The notes beneath the pieces are model-generated. The model had not been told where the DNA came from, searched no databases, and was given only the letters and a program-made list of their open reading frames with translations. Of a DNA stretch of 64,000 nt, positions 25,916 to 35,275 are shown piece by piece. Source of the DNA: Oscillospiraceae bacterium (GTDB taxonomy: Bacteria; Bacillota; Clostridia; Oscillospirales; Acutalibacteraceae); NCBI GenBank assembly GCA_015066225.1, contig SVOT01000002.1, forward strand, positions 124,001-188,000, in the 5' to 3' direction. Position 1 is the first letter of the stretch. Each line of letters starts with the position of its first letter. The position numbers were made by a program, and so were the translations under genes.

Positions 25916-26706
25916 ATTTGCAGGTTATAGTTTCCACAATGAATCAGAAGGATTACAGCCTTCTTGAAAAAATGAATATTCAGACCGACGCTGTGGTAAT
26001 TAACCAATGCGATAAAAACGAGGTTGTGGATTTTGAATACAACGGTCACAAAATCAAATGGATTTCAATGGTCGAAAGGGGCGTCGGGCTCAGCCGCAAT
26101 ACAGGTATTCTTCATTCTACGGCAGACGTTATTCTTTTTGCCGATGATGATATTACATATTGCGACGGTTATGCCGACGGTGTTCTCGGTGCATTTGAGA
26201 GAAATGATGAGGCAGACGTGGTTTGCTTCAATATAAATCTTGTGAATTCCACGAAGAATATTGGCGGCCACAGAAACAACACCGAAAACAAAAAACTGAA
26301 GGTAATAAACTCCATGCGATACGGCGCTTGCCTTATCGCCGTGAGAAGAAAAGCAATTCTCAGAGAAAGAATAATGTTTTCGCTCCTTTTCGGCGGCGGT
26401 GCAGAGTTTATGAGCGGTGAGGATTCGATTTTTGTAAAGGATTGTCACGATGCCGGGCTAAACCTTTATGCAGACACCTTCTGCCTCGGTGATGTGGATG
26501 ATTCGGGCTCAAGCTGGTTTAAGGGAATCAACGACGATTTCTTTATCCACAGGGGTATGGTTTATGCAACGGCATTTTCAAAAACCTATCCATTAATTTT
26601 TCTATATTACGCTTGGCGCAACTCTAAAATACACAAAGGCTATTCAATCAAAAAAATCTATTCCCTTTTTGTTCAGGGCAGAAAACAGATAAAAAAATAC
26701 AGATGA
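25912..26706 (+). CDS. GT-A-type glycosyltransferase (family 2-like)
   Basis: 264 residues. Starts LQVIVSTMNQKD; SMVERGVGLSRNTGI and ILFADDDITYCDGY give the nucleotide-binding core with an Asp-rich DDD metal site. GAEFMSGEDSIFVKDC carries the E-D catalytic region of family 2. It starts by a 4-base overlap with the preceding GT4 gene. Acceptor and donor are unknown. Confidence 0.78.
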   Translation: MNLQVIVSTMNQKDYSLLEKMNIQTDAVVINQCDKNEVVDFEYNGHKIKWISMVERGVGLSRNTGILHSTADVILFADDDITYCDGYADGVLGAFERNDEADVVCFNINLVNSTKNIGGHRNNTENKKLKVINSMRYGACLIAVRRKAILRERIMFSLLFGGGAEFMSGEDSIFVKDCHDAGLNLYADTFCLGDVDDSGSSWFKGINDDFFIHRGMVYATAFSKTYPLIFLYYAWRNSKIHKGYSIKKIYSLFVQGRKQIKKYR

Positions 26707-26715
26707 TAATTACTG

Positions 26716-27993
26716 ATGAAAGAATGTGAAAAAATGGCAAACGAACGTAAAGACTATAAAATAGCCGTTGCCGGCACAGGGTATGTCGGTTTATCAATGG
26801 CAACACTTTTGTCGCAAAAATACGAGGTCGTTGCAGTTGATATAATTCCCGAAAAGGTTGATATGATAAATGCGAGAAAATCACCTATTCAGGATGACGA
26901 AATAGAGCGTTTTTTTGCAGAGAAAAAGCTTAATCTCACAGCAACGCTTGACGCAAAGGCGGCATACACAGGTGCAGATTTTGTTATTATTGCGGCGCCT
27001 ACAAACTACGATAGCGAATTGAATGAGTTCAACACCTCGGCGGTCGAAGATGTTATAGAGCTTGTAATGAAATATAACCCCGATGCCATAATGGTTATCA
27101 AATCTACCATTCCTGTGGGTTACACAGAGAGAATACGTGAAAAAACCGGCAGCAAAAACATTTTGTTCAGCCCCGAGTTTTTAAGAGAGAGTAAGGCGCT
27201 CTATGACAATCTTTATCCCTCACGAATAGTCGTGGGAACAGATTTGAATGACGAGAGATTAGTCAATACAGCAAAGATTTTTGCGGGGCTTCTGGCAGAG
27301 AATGCTGTTAAAAAGGATATAGAAACTCTTTATATGGGCTTCACCGAGGCTGAGGCTGTTAAGCTTTTTGCTAACACCTACCTTGCTTTGAGAGTTTCGT
27401 TTTTTAACGAGCTTGACACCTATGCAGAAATGAAAGGGCTCAACACAAAACAGATAATAGACGGAGTTTGTCTTGACCCCAGAATAGGTCAGCATTACAA
27501 TAACCCCTCTTTTGGCTATGGCGGTTATTGTCTTCCTAAGGACACAAAGCAGTTGCTCGCAAACTATAAGGATGTTCCCGAAAACCTGATTGAAGCAATT
27601 GTCGAATCCAACAAAACAAGAAAGGATTTCATTGCCGACAGAGTTTTAAAACAGGCGGGCTACTATTCTTACGGTGAAGCCAACAGCTACGATAATTCTA
27701 TGGAAAAAATCGTGACAGTGGGCGTTTACCGCTTAACTATGAAAGCAAACAGCGATAACTTCAGACAGTCATCCATACAGGGTGTTATGAAAAGAATAAA
27801 GGCAAAGGGAGCACGAGTGGTTGTTTTCGAGCCTACGCTGACCGACGGCACAACATTCTTTGGCAGTGACGTTGTTAACGATATAGAAAGGTTTAAAGCT
27901 ATGTGCGATGTTATTGTCGCAAACAGATATAATTCGGAGCTTGACAGTGTAAAAGACAAAGTTTATACACGCGATTTATTTAACAGAGATTAA
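26716..27993 (+). CDS. ugd: Nucleotide-sugar dehydrogenase, UDP-glucose 6-dehydrogenase type
   Basis: 425 residues. Oxidises UDP-glucose (or a relative) to the uronate with two NAD. Motifs: [16 protein letters not shown] (NAD), [47 protein letters not shown] (catalytic Cys). Length and sequence fit the short E. coli-type Ugd. Neither ATG 26716 nor ATG 26734 has a strong ribosome site; 26734 (MANERKDYK) is a real alternative. Implies a uronic acid in the polymer of block 1. Confidence 0.88.
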   Translation: MKECEKMANERKDYKIAVAGTGYVGLSMATLLSQKYEVVAVDIIPEKVDMINARKSPIQDDEIERFFAEKKLNLTATLDAKAAYTGADFVIIAAPTNYDSELNEFNTSAVEDVIELVMKYNPDAIMVIKSTIPVGYTERIREKTGSKNILFSPEFLRESKALYDNLYPSRIVVGTDLNDERLVNTAKIFAGLLAENAVKKDIETLYMGFTEAEAVKLFANTYLALRVSFFNELDTYAEMKGLNTKQIIDGVCLDPRIGQHYNNPSFGYGGYCLPKDTKQLLANYKDVPENLIEAIVESNKTRKDFIADRVLKQAGYYSYGEANSYDNSMEKIVTVGVYRLTMKANSDNFRQSSIQGVMKRIKAKGARVVVFEPTLTDGTTFFGSDVVNDIERFKAMCDVIVANRYNSELDSVKDKVYTRDLFNRD

Positions 27994-28011
27994 TTTTTTG
28001 AAGGTAAAGAA

Positions 28012-29253
28012 ATGAAAAAACTTTTGGTAATTTCCAACGGTTGCTTCTCGTTGACTGATTCAAACGGCAGAACCCTTGAAAAACTCTTGAAAGACTATGA
28101 CCCAGAGAATCTGGCACAGGTTTTTACATACGGCACACCGGATTTTGATATGTGTGAAAATTATTACAGGGTAACCGATAAGGATGTAATAAAAGCTCTT
28201 TTTTCACGAGGGCCATGCGGCAGAGTTGTTGTGCAAGAAAAAAATGAAGTCGGTCAGGCGAATGCTGCTGTAAAAAAAGCTACAAAAAGAACTCCGTTCA
28301 GAAAGCTTGTGCGTGAATTAATCTGGCAGCTTTCAAATTGGGAAAACAAAGGGTTTTTAAAGTGGGTTGACGCTTTCAAGCCCGAAGAGATTTTGGTTTT
28401 TGCAGGCGACAGTGGTTTTTTAATGAACATAGCCCGAATGCTTGCAAAAATATACGGCATAAAAATTACTATCTACACAACAGAGGATTATTGCTTTAAA
28501 AAATACAACTATCTCACAAGAAGAAAATCCTTGTTTTACAGCTTGTTTTTCCATCAATTGAAAAGCTCATACAAAAAAGCAGAGCCCTTTGTAAAAAAAG
28601 GTTTTTTTAACACACCGCTTCTTACAAAAAGCTACGAAGAGGAATTTTCTTTCGATTGTGAATGTCTGTTTGCAAAATCAGATATTGATTTCGTTAAGGC
28701 TCAGGTGAAGGTTGACAGGGATAATATCAAGGTTTCTTATCTCGGTAACCTCGGGTTAAAAAGGCATCTGCCGTTAATTGAGATTGCAGATGCTCTCGGC
28801 GAAATTGCTCCCGGCACAAGGCTGGCAGTTTACGGCAGTGCGACAGAGGAGGTTCAAAAAGAGCTTCTGGCAAACAAGAATATAGATTATAAAGGCTTCG
28901 TGAACTATGATGATGTTGTGAAAATCATCCACAACAGCGATTTGGTTGTTCACGCAGAATATGACGAGCCCTTTAATCTTCTTGATTTAAAGGCGGCGTT
29001 TTCAACAAAGATTCCCGATAGTATATCGTCAGGAACCCCATTATTTGTTTACGCTAACGAAAATTTAGCCTGTACGGATTTTGTAATAAAAAACCAATGT
29101 GCATTCGTTGCTAAAAACAGTAGCGAACTAAAGGTCAGCCTGGAGGCAGCTCTTTTCGACAGAGAGAAAAGAGAAGTCACAATGGCACAGGCGGAAAGTG
29201 TTAAAAAAGAATTTTTTGCTTCCGAAAGGACTTTGACGGCATACTTCAACTGA
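28012..29253 (+). CDS. Divergent GT-B glycosyltransferase
   Basis: 413 residues. Starts MKKLLVISNGCFSLTDSNGRTLEKLL, resembling the acceptor domain of family 4 enzymes. ILVFAGDSGFLMNIA lies in the middle and VSYLGNLGLKRHLPLIEIADAL in the donor domain, with a late PDSISSGTPLFVYAN region. Overall similarity to standard GT4 is weak, so function is assigned from fold-like motifs and its place inside the EPS block. AAGGTAAAG lies before the ATG. Confidence 0.65.
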   Translation: MKKLLVISNGCFSLTDSNGRTLEKLLKDYDPENLAQVFTYGTPDFDMCENYYRVTDKDVIKALFSRGPCGRVVVQEKNEVGQANAAVKKATKRTPFRKLVRELIWQLSNWENKGFLKWVDAFKPEEILVFAGDSGFLMNIARMLAKIYGIKITIYTTEDYCFKKYNYLTRRKSLFYSLFFHQLKSSYKKAEPFVKKGFFNTPLLTKSYEEEFSFDCECLFAKSDIDFVKAQVKVDRDNIKVSYLGNLGLKRHLPLIEIADALGEIAPGTRLAVYGSATEEVQKELLANKNIDYKGFVNYDDVVKIIHNSDLVVHAEYDEPFNLLDLKAAFSTKIPDSISSGTPLFVYANENLACTDFVIKNQCAFVAKNSSELKVSLEAALFDREKREVTMAQAESVKKEFFASERTLTAYFN

Positions 29254-29271
29254 TGATTGGAAGGCGAATCA

Positions 29272-30477
29272 ATGAAAGTTTTACAGATAAACACAATCTA
29301 TAAAGACAAAAGCACCGGAAGAACCTGCTGGGAGCTTGAAAAAAAGCTGACAGAAAACGGTCACGAGTGTGTCACGGCGTTTGGTCACGGCAAGCATTGT
29401 TCCGAAAATACATACAGAATAAACACGGATGTTGAATATTTTTTACATAATATTTTGTCAAGAGTAACGGGGTTAGAAGGCTATTTTTCGTATTTTGCAA
29501 CAAGAAGGCTGCTAAAATTTATAAAGAAATATTCTCCGGATGTTATACATCTGAGGAATCTTCATGGACATTACTTAAATCTACCGCTGTTGTTCAGCTT
29601 TTTGGGAAAATGCAAAATCCCTGTGGTTATGCATTTGCACGATTGTTGGATTTTAACCGGAAAATGTTGTTATCCGGTTTATAAAAAGTGCGATAAATGG
29701 CAGTCACAGTGCGAAAACTGTCCGGTATGGAAAGTTTACCCTGTAAGTTATTTCTTTGATTTCAGCAAGAAAATGCACAAGGATAAGAAAAAATGGTTTT
29801 CAAAAATTGAAAAATGCACAGTTGTCGGCGTTTCGGATTGGATTGCCGGTGAAGGTAAAAAATCTTATCTGAACAGATTCCCTGTTACCAGGGTCTATAA
29901 TTGGATAAATACCGATGTGTTCCATCCTTATGAGGATGCTAAAAAAAGCGATTTTGGATTGGATGAAGACAAGTTTACGTTGGTTTTTTCAGGCGCATCC
30001 TGGGTAACGTCCCCCCAAAAAGTGGAGGATATGCTGGCTCTTGCAGATTCAATGGACGATGATATGCAAATCCTTCTTATAGGAAAAACAACCGAGGGCT
30101 TCCGTCACCCAAAAATAAAGTGTGCGGGCTTTGTGGGGGACGTTGAACAGCTTGCCAGAATGTATTCTGTTGGTGATGCTTATGTTCACGTTTCCACGGC
30201 AGACACTTTTGGCAAGGTTATTGCCGAGGCTATGGCTTGCGGTTTGCCGGCGGTGGTTTATGACAACACGGCTTGCCCTGAGCTCGTTTCAGAGGGATGC
30301 GGAGCCGCAGTGGAGCCCCACAACATAGAGCAGTTAATAAATGAGCTGCAAATAATTAAGAAAAACGGAAAAGCCTATTATTCTGAAAAATGCAAAAATC
30401 GGGTAAAAAACAGTTTTTCTTATGAAAAGAATGTTCAGCAAACATTGGAAATTTATAACGAATTGATATCAAAATAA
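29272..30477 (+). CDS. Glycosyltransferase family 4 with N-terminal Cys cluster
   Basis: About 401 residues. KVLQINTIYKDKSTGRT, VIHLRNLHGHYLNLPLL and HLHDCWILTGKCCYPVYKKC, then ENCPVW, are seen in WcaC-like EPS transferases; the clustered Cys residues may bind metal. The donor domain has LVFSGASWVTSPQKVEDML and STADTFGKVIAEAMACGLPAV (E-x7-E). ATG 29272 follows GGAAGG by seven bases; an in-frame TTG at 29257 overlaps that site. It follows the preceding glycosyltransferase gene after 18 bases. Confidence 0.85.
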   Translation: MKVLQINTIYKDKSTGRTCWELEKKLTENGHECVTAFGHGKHCSENTYRINTDVEYFLHNILSRVTGLEGYFSYFATRRLLKFIKKYSPDVIHLRNLHGHYLNLPLLFSFLGKCKIPVVMHLHDCWILTGKCCYPVYKKCDKWQSQCENCPVWKVYPVSYFFDFSKKMHKDKKKWFSKIEKCTVVGVSDWIAGEGKKSYLNRFPVTRVYNWINTDVFHPYEDAKKSDFGLDEDKFTLVFSGASWVTSPQKVEDMLALADSMDDDMQILLIGKTTEGFRHPKIKCAGFVGDVEQLARMYSVGDAYVHVSTADTFGKVIAEAMACGLPAVVYDNTACPELVSEGCGAAVEPHNIEQLINELQIIKKNGKAYYSEKCKNRVKNSFSYEKNVQQTLEIYNELISK

Positions 30478-30503
30478 AACTTATTTGGAAAAGAGAAAAG
30501 CAA

Positions 30504-31766
30504 ATGGATAATGTTTTAAGGAGAAAGGTGAACAAAAAAGGCGATCGCACAGCGATGCTTTTCATGCTGTATGCAATAATCACGATTATTGCATACACAT
30601 TACCTATGCTCAAAATAACGCTTCCTTATATGGGGGTTGCGCTGCTTCTGTTAGCGAGTTTAGCGTTTTTTATGTATAAAAATGTAAAATGGATGTATTT
30701 TGTCATTGTTTTATGCATAACTTCCGTTATTGTTATGGCGATTAATATGATGACGGGTGTGCAAGACCTTGTAGGTGCAATGAATGAAATGATAAAAAAC
30801 ATCCGATTTTTCATACCATTTCTTTGGGGCTGCTACGCAATAAAAAACTGCAACGAAAAGCAAAGGAAATTTGTGTTGATTGCTTTTGGAATATTGTGTG
30901 CATACATACTTGTAAATACTTTGCAGGCTTTGGCGGAAAATCCCACAATAGCCCGTGAGCTTGCAAAGAGCACGTCTCGTGAATCTGCTGAAAGAAATGC
31001 TTATCGAATGAATAACGTCGGGGGCTTTGAGTTCTCCTATCTTATGGGTATTGTTACGATAGGACTTGTGTGGAACAGCATAAACGCGAAAGACATAAAA
31101 CTAAGAATAGTCAGCATTGTGGCTGCCGTAATCGGTTATTATTTCATAATCCAGACAATGTACACCTTGCTTCTTATTCTTACTGTTATGGGCACAGTTC
31201 TTGTTGTTTTTTATAAAACGAAAAGCACCATAATAAGATTTTGCCTTATACTTTCGGCAGTGGCTCTGCTGTTTTTTATGGAGCCTTTCCTCAAGCTTTT
31301 GGCGGACCTTTTTTCGTTTAACTTCGGTCTTCAGGAAAAATTCACAAGCATGTATCTTGCGGTTAAATTTGATGACGTTGATATGGTTGGTTCGCGACCG
31401 GGGATGCTGAAGGCAGCCTTTCTTAACTGGACTGAACACCCATTGCTTGGCGGCAGACACGCTGTGGATTCAAACGCACACTCTCTCATAATGACATGCT
31501 TGGAAACAAGCGGTCTGGTCGGATTTGGTTTATGGATAGGCTTCTTTGCAACAGGCTGGAAAATGGTGAAAAAAGAGCTTCACAAAAAACAAATCGAGGT
31601 TGCGCTTTTCGATTGTGCAATGATATATGTTCTCGTCTTATCGTTCTTCAATCCCATTGGATATCATTTTGAAATTGTTTTCACAGCATTTTTCATAGTT
31701 CCTATATGGAGTTCACTTGTCAACACGTCCGAGGAAGCTGTGAAAATAAGGAGAAAAAGAATATGA
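30504..31766 (+). CDS. Wzy-like polysaccharide polymerase (O-antigen polymerase/ligase type)
   Basis: 420 residues with about ten to twelve hydrophobic segments, a large loop after the eighth or so containing VGSRPGMLKAAFLNWTEHPLLGG, and HSLIMTCLETSGLVGFGLWIG near the end. These are features of Wzy/WaaL-type proteins, which join lipid-linked repeat units outside the membrane. Sequence is poorly conserved in this family, so the call rests on topology, the Arg-containing loop and the EPS context. Overlaps the acetyltransferase gene by four bases. Confidence 0.75.
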   Translation: MDNVLRRKVNKKGDRTAMLFMLYAIITIIAYTLPMLKITLPYMGVALLLLASLAFFMYKNVKWMYFVIVLCITSVIVMAINMMTGVQDLVGAMNEMIKNIRFFIPFLWGCYAIKNCNEKQRKFVLIAFGILCAYILVNTLQALAENPTIARELAKSTSRESAERNAYRMNNVGGFEFSYLMGIVTIGLVWNSINAKDIKLRIVSIVAAVIGYYFIIQTMYTLLLILTVMGTVLVVFYKTKSTIIRFCLILSAVALLFFMEPFLKLLADLFSFNFGLQEKFTSMYLAVKFDDVDMVGSRPGMLKAAFLNWTEHPLLGGRHAVDSNAHSLIMTCLETSGLVGFGLWIGFFATGWKMVKKELHKKQIEVALFDCAMIYVLVLSFFNPIGYHFEIVFTAFFIVPIWSSLVNTSEEAVKIRRKRI

Positions 31767-32263
31767 AAAAGCTCTATCAGTTCTTGTTTATTTATTTTGC
31801 AAGAAAAACCCCCGAATGCTTCAGGAATTTGAGAAACTATCTTGTTAAAAAATTCATAAAATCTGCAGGAAAGAATATTAACATCGGCAGATTAACAACC
31901 ATACACAAAAACACCGAAATCGGCAACAATTCCGGTATCGGCAAGGGCTGTGTTATAAACAACGGCGTCACCATAGGTGACAATGTTATGATGGGACCCG
32001 ATGTTTTGATATATACCCAGAATCACGAAACAGGAAGAACAGATATTCCCATGTCGCAACAGGGTTTTGCGGGAATAAAGCCTGTAGTTATTGAGGATGG
32101 CGCATGGATTGGTGCAAGAGTTTGCATTTTGCCCGGGGTAACTATAGGTGAGGGCTCGGTAATCGGAGCGTGTGCGGTTGTTTCTAAAAGTGTGCCGCCA
32201 TATTCCGTTGCTGTTGGTAACCCTGCAAGAGTAGTAAAAAACAGAAAAGACACGGAGGTCTAA
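31763..32263 (+). CDS. Hexapeptide-repeat acetyltransferase
   Basis: About 166 residues. Left-handed beta-helix repeats: NIGRLTTIHKNTEIGNNSGI and GKGCVINNGVTIGDNVMMGP. The active-site region follows in QNHETGRTDIP, then VVIEDGAWIGARVCILPGVTIGEGSVIG. Typical of trimeric O-acetyltransferases (NodL/CysE/LacA type) that decorate sugars. ATG 31763 follows AAGGAG; an earlier in-frame ATG lies inside the polymerase gene. The next gene starts one base after its stop. Confidence 0.88.
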   Translation: MKKLYQFLFIYFARKTPECFRNLRNYLVKKFIKSAGKNINIGRLTTIHKNTEIGNNSGIGKGCVINNGVTIGDNVMMGPDVLIYTQNHETGRTDIPMSQQGFAGIKPVVIEDGAWIGARVCILPGVTIGEGSVIGACAVVSKSVPPYSVAVGNPARVVKNRKDTEV

Positions 32264-32264
32264 T

Positions 32265-33224
32265 ATGGAAAAATGGAAAATTGATGTGGCGGTTTTGTGC
32301 ATATTTTTTGCCCGTCCCGAGCAATTTGAAAAAACCTTTGAGCAGGTGAGAAAGGCTCGCCCAAGAGTGCTTCTTCTGTGGCAGGATGGCCCCCGAGAGG
32401 GTAGACAGGATGATATTGAGAATATCGAAAAATGTCGCAAAATTGCAGAAAATATCGACTGGGAGTGCGAGGTTCACCGCAACTATCACGATAAAAATAT
32501 GGGTTGCGACCCCTCAACCTTCTATTCTCACAAATGGGCCTTTTCTATTGTTGACAAGTGCATTGTTCTTGAGGATGACCTTGTCGCATCGCAGTCATTC
32601 TTCCCGTTCTGCAAGGAGCTTCTCGATAAATACGAAAATGACCAGCGTGTTGACAGAATATGCGGCACGGTTTTGCCCGGTCAATATGACGTTCCAAATG
32701 ACTACCTTTTTGCAACCTTCGGCAATTCCTGGGGATGGGCAACCTGGAAAAGGGTTGCTGACCGTTGGGAAGAAGATTATCAGTTCATGGATGACGAATA
32801 TGCCGTGAAATGTATGAGAGGGCTCCAGAAAAATCTTGATGCTCACCTCGGTTGGGAGCAAAGATGCTTGAAGTATAAAGCACAGGGTGTTCCCTATTGG
32901 GAGTTTATTATCGGTGCCGAAACACTTCTTAACGGTGGCTTGATTATATACCCCAGAGTTAATATGATTTCGAACGTCGGTCTTTCGGAAAACTCCACCC
33001 ATGCACCGGGAGAGCTCTCCCTTTTGCCTAAAAAGGTTCAAAAATATTTTAATACAAAAACATATGATTTGGATTTCCCCTTGAAGCACCCGAAATATAT
33101 AATTGCCGATACAGGCTATTATGAGGCTTGTAGGCTCGTTAACGAGGGAACAAGAAAAGAAAAAATCCAGATGCTTGTTGAACGTGTTATTCTCAAAATC
33201 AAGAAGACTTTAAAAATAAAATGA
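32265..33224 (+). CDS. GT-A glycosyltransferase with EDD motif (HlpA-like)
   Basis: 319 residues. VAVLCIFFARPEQFEKTFEQV starts the fold; NMGCDPSTFYSHKWAFSIVDKCIVLEDDLVASQSFFPF contains the EDD metal site. GNSWGWATWKRVADRWEEDY and GAETLLNGGLIIYP follow. This arrangement occurs in bacterial relatives annotated as glycosyl transferase or HlpA. A paralogue with the same order of motifs lies at 49980-51161. The C-terminus is Lys-rich, consistent with membrane-surface binding. Confidence 0.75.
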   Translation: MEKWKIDVAVLCIFFARPEQFEKTFEQVRKARPRVLLLWQDGPREGRQDDIENIEKCRKIAENIDWECEVHRNYHDKNMGCDPSTFYSHKWAFSIVDKCIVLEDDLVASQSFFPFCKELLDKYENDQRVDRICGTVLPGQYDVPNDYLFATFGNSWGWATWKRVADRWEEDYQFMDDEYAVKCMRGLQKNLDAHLGWEQRCLKYKAQGVPYWEFIIGAETLLNGGLIIYPRVNMISNVGLSENSTHAPGELSLLPKKVQKYFNTKTYDLDFPLKHPKYIIADTGYYEACRLVNEGTRKEKIQMLVERVILKIKKTLKIK

Positions 33225-33232
33225 GGTAAAAA

Positions 33233-34147
33233 ATGATTCGTTTACCGTATAAGTGGCGCAGACCCGAGGGTGTAAAAAAAGGCATCCCAAAGCTCAGAGC
33301 AGTTCACTACAAATTGGATTGTCTGTTAGAAAACCTCTATATCCGCCTTGCACCGTTGCCGAAAAGCGGCGTTAATAAAGAAAAGCGTGATGTTAAAGTA
33401 ACTGTTTCTTTAACGTCCTTTCCAGCACGTATTCATAAAACTTATTTCGGCATAAAATCTCTGATGCTTCAGACATACAAAGCGGATGAAATAATAATCT
33501 GGCTTGCAGAGAGTCAGTTCCCCGGTAAGGTTGTTCCCAAAGAGCTTGAAAAGCTGGTGGAAAGCGGTCTTACTATCCGTTGGTGCGAGGATTTGCGCTC
33601 GCATAAAAAATATTTCTATGCACTTCAGGAACAGCAGGAAAACCAGGTTATTATTACATACGACGACGACATTATTTATGAAGCCGATTCAATAGAAAAG
33701 CTCATAAAAGCACACAAACAATACCCCGATTGCATAATCTGCAACCGAGGTCACGAAATAGTGTTTAATGAAGACGGAAGCTTGAAACCCTATAAGGATT
33801 GGAGCATACATTCACCCATAGGTGTTAACGAGCCCACGCTTCTGCTTGTTCCGTCAACGGGTAACGGTTGTCTTTACCCCTATGGCGTTATGCCTGAGGT
33901 TACTTTTGATTGGGAAAAGGCAAAAGAAAACGCATATTCTGCCGATGATATCTGGATGCGCTTTTGCAGCCTTCAGAATGGTGTAAAGGTGGTAAAAACT
34001 CTTGAAACCATAGCAATTCTCTGCAATGTTTGGGGCAGCCAGGAGCAGAGTCTTACCAGCGTCAATGATTTACAGGGCGAAAACCAAAGAGTGCTTGAAC
34101 GCCTTTTAAAGCTGTTTCCCGATACTTTTAATAAAGAGGGTAAATGA
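33233..34147 (+). CDS. GT-A-type glycosyltransferase, YDDD motif
   Basis: 304 residues. DVKVTVSLTSFPARIHKTYFGIKSLMLQTYKADEIIIWLAESQF is the GT-A start and VIITYDDDIIYEADSIEKLI the metal site. GNGCLYPYGVMP and YSADDIWMRFCSLQNGVKV form the acceptor side. Similar proteins occur in EPS loci of many Firmicutes without assigned specificity. AGGT lies ahead of the ATG. It overlaps the next gene by four bases. Confidence 0.75.
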   Translation: MIRLPYKWRRPEGVKKGIPKLRAVHYKLDCLLENLYIRLAPLPKSGVNKEKRDVKVTVSLTSFPARIHKTYFGIKSLMLQTYKADEIIIWLAESQFPGKVVPKELEKLVESGLTIRWCEDLRSHKKYFYALQEQQENQVIITYDDDIIYEADSIEKLIKAHKQYPDCIICNRGHEIVFNEDGSLKPYKDWSIHSPIGVNEPTLLLVPSTGNGCLYPYGVMPEVTFDWEKAKENAYSADDIWMRFCSLQNGVKVVKTLETIAILCNVWGSQEQSLTSVNDLQGENQRVLERLLKLFPDTFNKEGK

Positions 34148-35259
34148 TGTTTTACATATCTTATTATACAACGCCTGATGATGCCAGAAAAAGCTCACCT
34201 GCGGCAAATGCCAAAACGCTGTCTGTTGCAAAAAGCCTGGCATCAAACGGAATCGACGTGGAGATTTTATCCACCTGCACAGTTGCCTCAAAGGGTAAAT
34301 TCATCAAAGGTCGCAGGTTTAAAGTTGATGACGGAATTGTGTGCAGACAGTTTTCGCTGTTTAATACAGGATTTGGTCCTTTTAGGCGACTGCAATATAT
34401 TCTTGCCAATATGAGATTGTTTTTGGTTTTGCTTTTTAAAGCCAAAAAAGGGGAAAATGTTTTATTTTATCACGCAATAGAAAGAATACAGCCGATTTTG
34501 TTGGCAAAAAAGCTTAAAAAATTCAGACTCGTTCTGGAGGTTGAGGAAATATATAATGATTCGTTATCTATCACGGCAAAAAATGCTGCCGATGAATTGA
34601 AATGCTTTGCATGTGCAGATTCCTATATTTTCCCGACTGCGCTTTTAAACGAAAAAATCAATCCCACAGGGAAACCGTTTGCGGTTATTCACGGTACTTA
34701 TGAGGTTGAGCCTGTTGTGGCAACACCTGATAATGACCATATCCATATTGCCTATGCAGGCACACTTAACCCTCTTAAGGGTTGCGCTGAGGCCATTGAT
34801 GCGGCAGAGTTTCTGAACGAAAAATACCATTTGCATATTCTGGGCTATGGTACACCCGACCAAATAGAAGAAACAAAAAGCCATATTGAAAAAATAAAAG
34901 AAAAAACCACCTGCAAAATCACTTTTGAGGGGTTGCTGTCCGGTAAAGAATATATCGCATTTTTGCAAGGATGTCACATTGGGCTCAGTCCGCAGAATCC
35001 CGATGCAAAATTCACAGACACGTCGTTTCCCTCTAAAATTCTCTCGTATATGTCAAACGGCTTACAGGTTGTCAGCATAGAAATACCTGCAATAAAAACA
35101 TCGGACGTTGGTGAATATATTCACTATTTCAACGAGCAAACACCCCAAAATATTGCGCAAGCGATAAAAAGTGTTGATTTGAAAAACGTTGTCGATACAA
35201 GAGAAATTATTTCAACGCTCAACAAGAAGTTTAAAGAAAAAATAAAAGAAATTTTATGA
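34144..35259 (+). CDS. Glycosyltransferase family 4
   Basis: 371 residues, GT-B fold. MFYISYYTTPDDARKSSPAANAKTLSVAKSL forms the acceptor domain start; LVLEVEEIYNDSLSITAKNAADE sits in the middle. The donor domain has HIAYAGTLNPLKGCAEAIDAAEFL, HILGYGTPDQIEETK and LSPQNPDAKFTDTSFPSKILSYMSNGLQVV, the last holding the nucleotide-sugar contact region. ATG 34147 is an alternative start directly after. Probably coupled to the preceding gene by the 4-base overlap. Confidence 0.82.
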   Translation: MMFYISYYTTPDDARKSSPAANAKTLSVAKSLASNGIDVEILSTCTVASKGKFIKGRRFKVDDGIVCRQFSLFNTGFGPFRRLQYILANMRLFLVLLFKAKKGENVLFYHAIERIQPILLAKKLKKFRLVLEVEEIYNDSLSITAKNAADELKCFACADSYIFPTALLNEKINPTGKPFAVIHGTYEVEPVVATPDNDHIHIAYAGTLNPLKGCAEAIDAAEFLNEKYHLHILGYGTPDQIEETKSHIEKIKEKTTCKITFEGLLSGKEYIAFLQGCHIGLSPQNPDAKFTDTSFPSKILSYMSNGLQVVSIEIPAIKTSDVGEYIHYFNEQTPQNIAQAIKSVDLKNVVDTREIISTLNKKFKEKIKEIL

Positions 35260-35275
35260 ACCAACAGGAGAAATA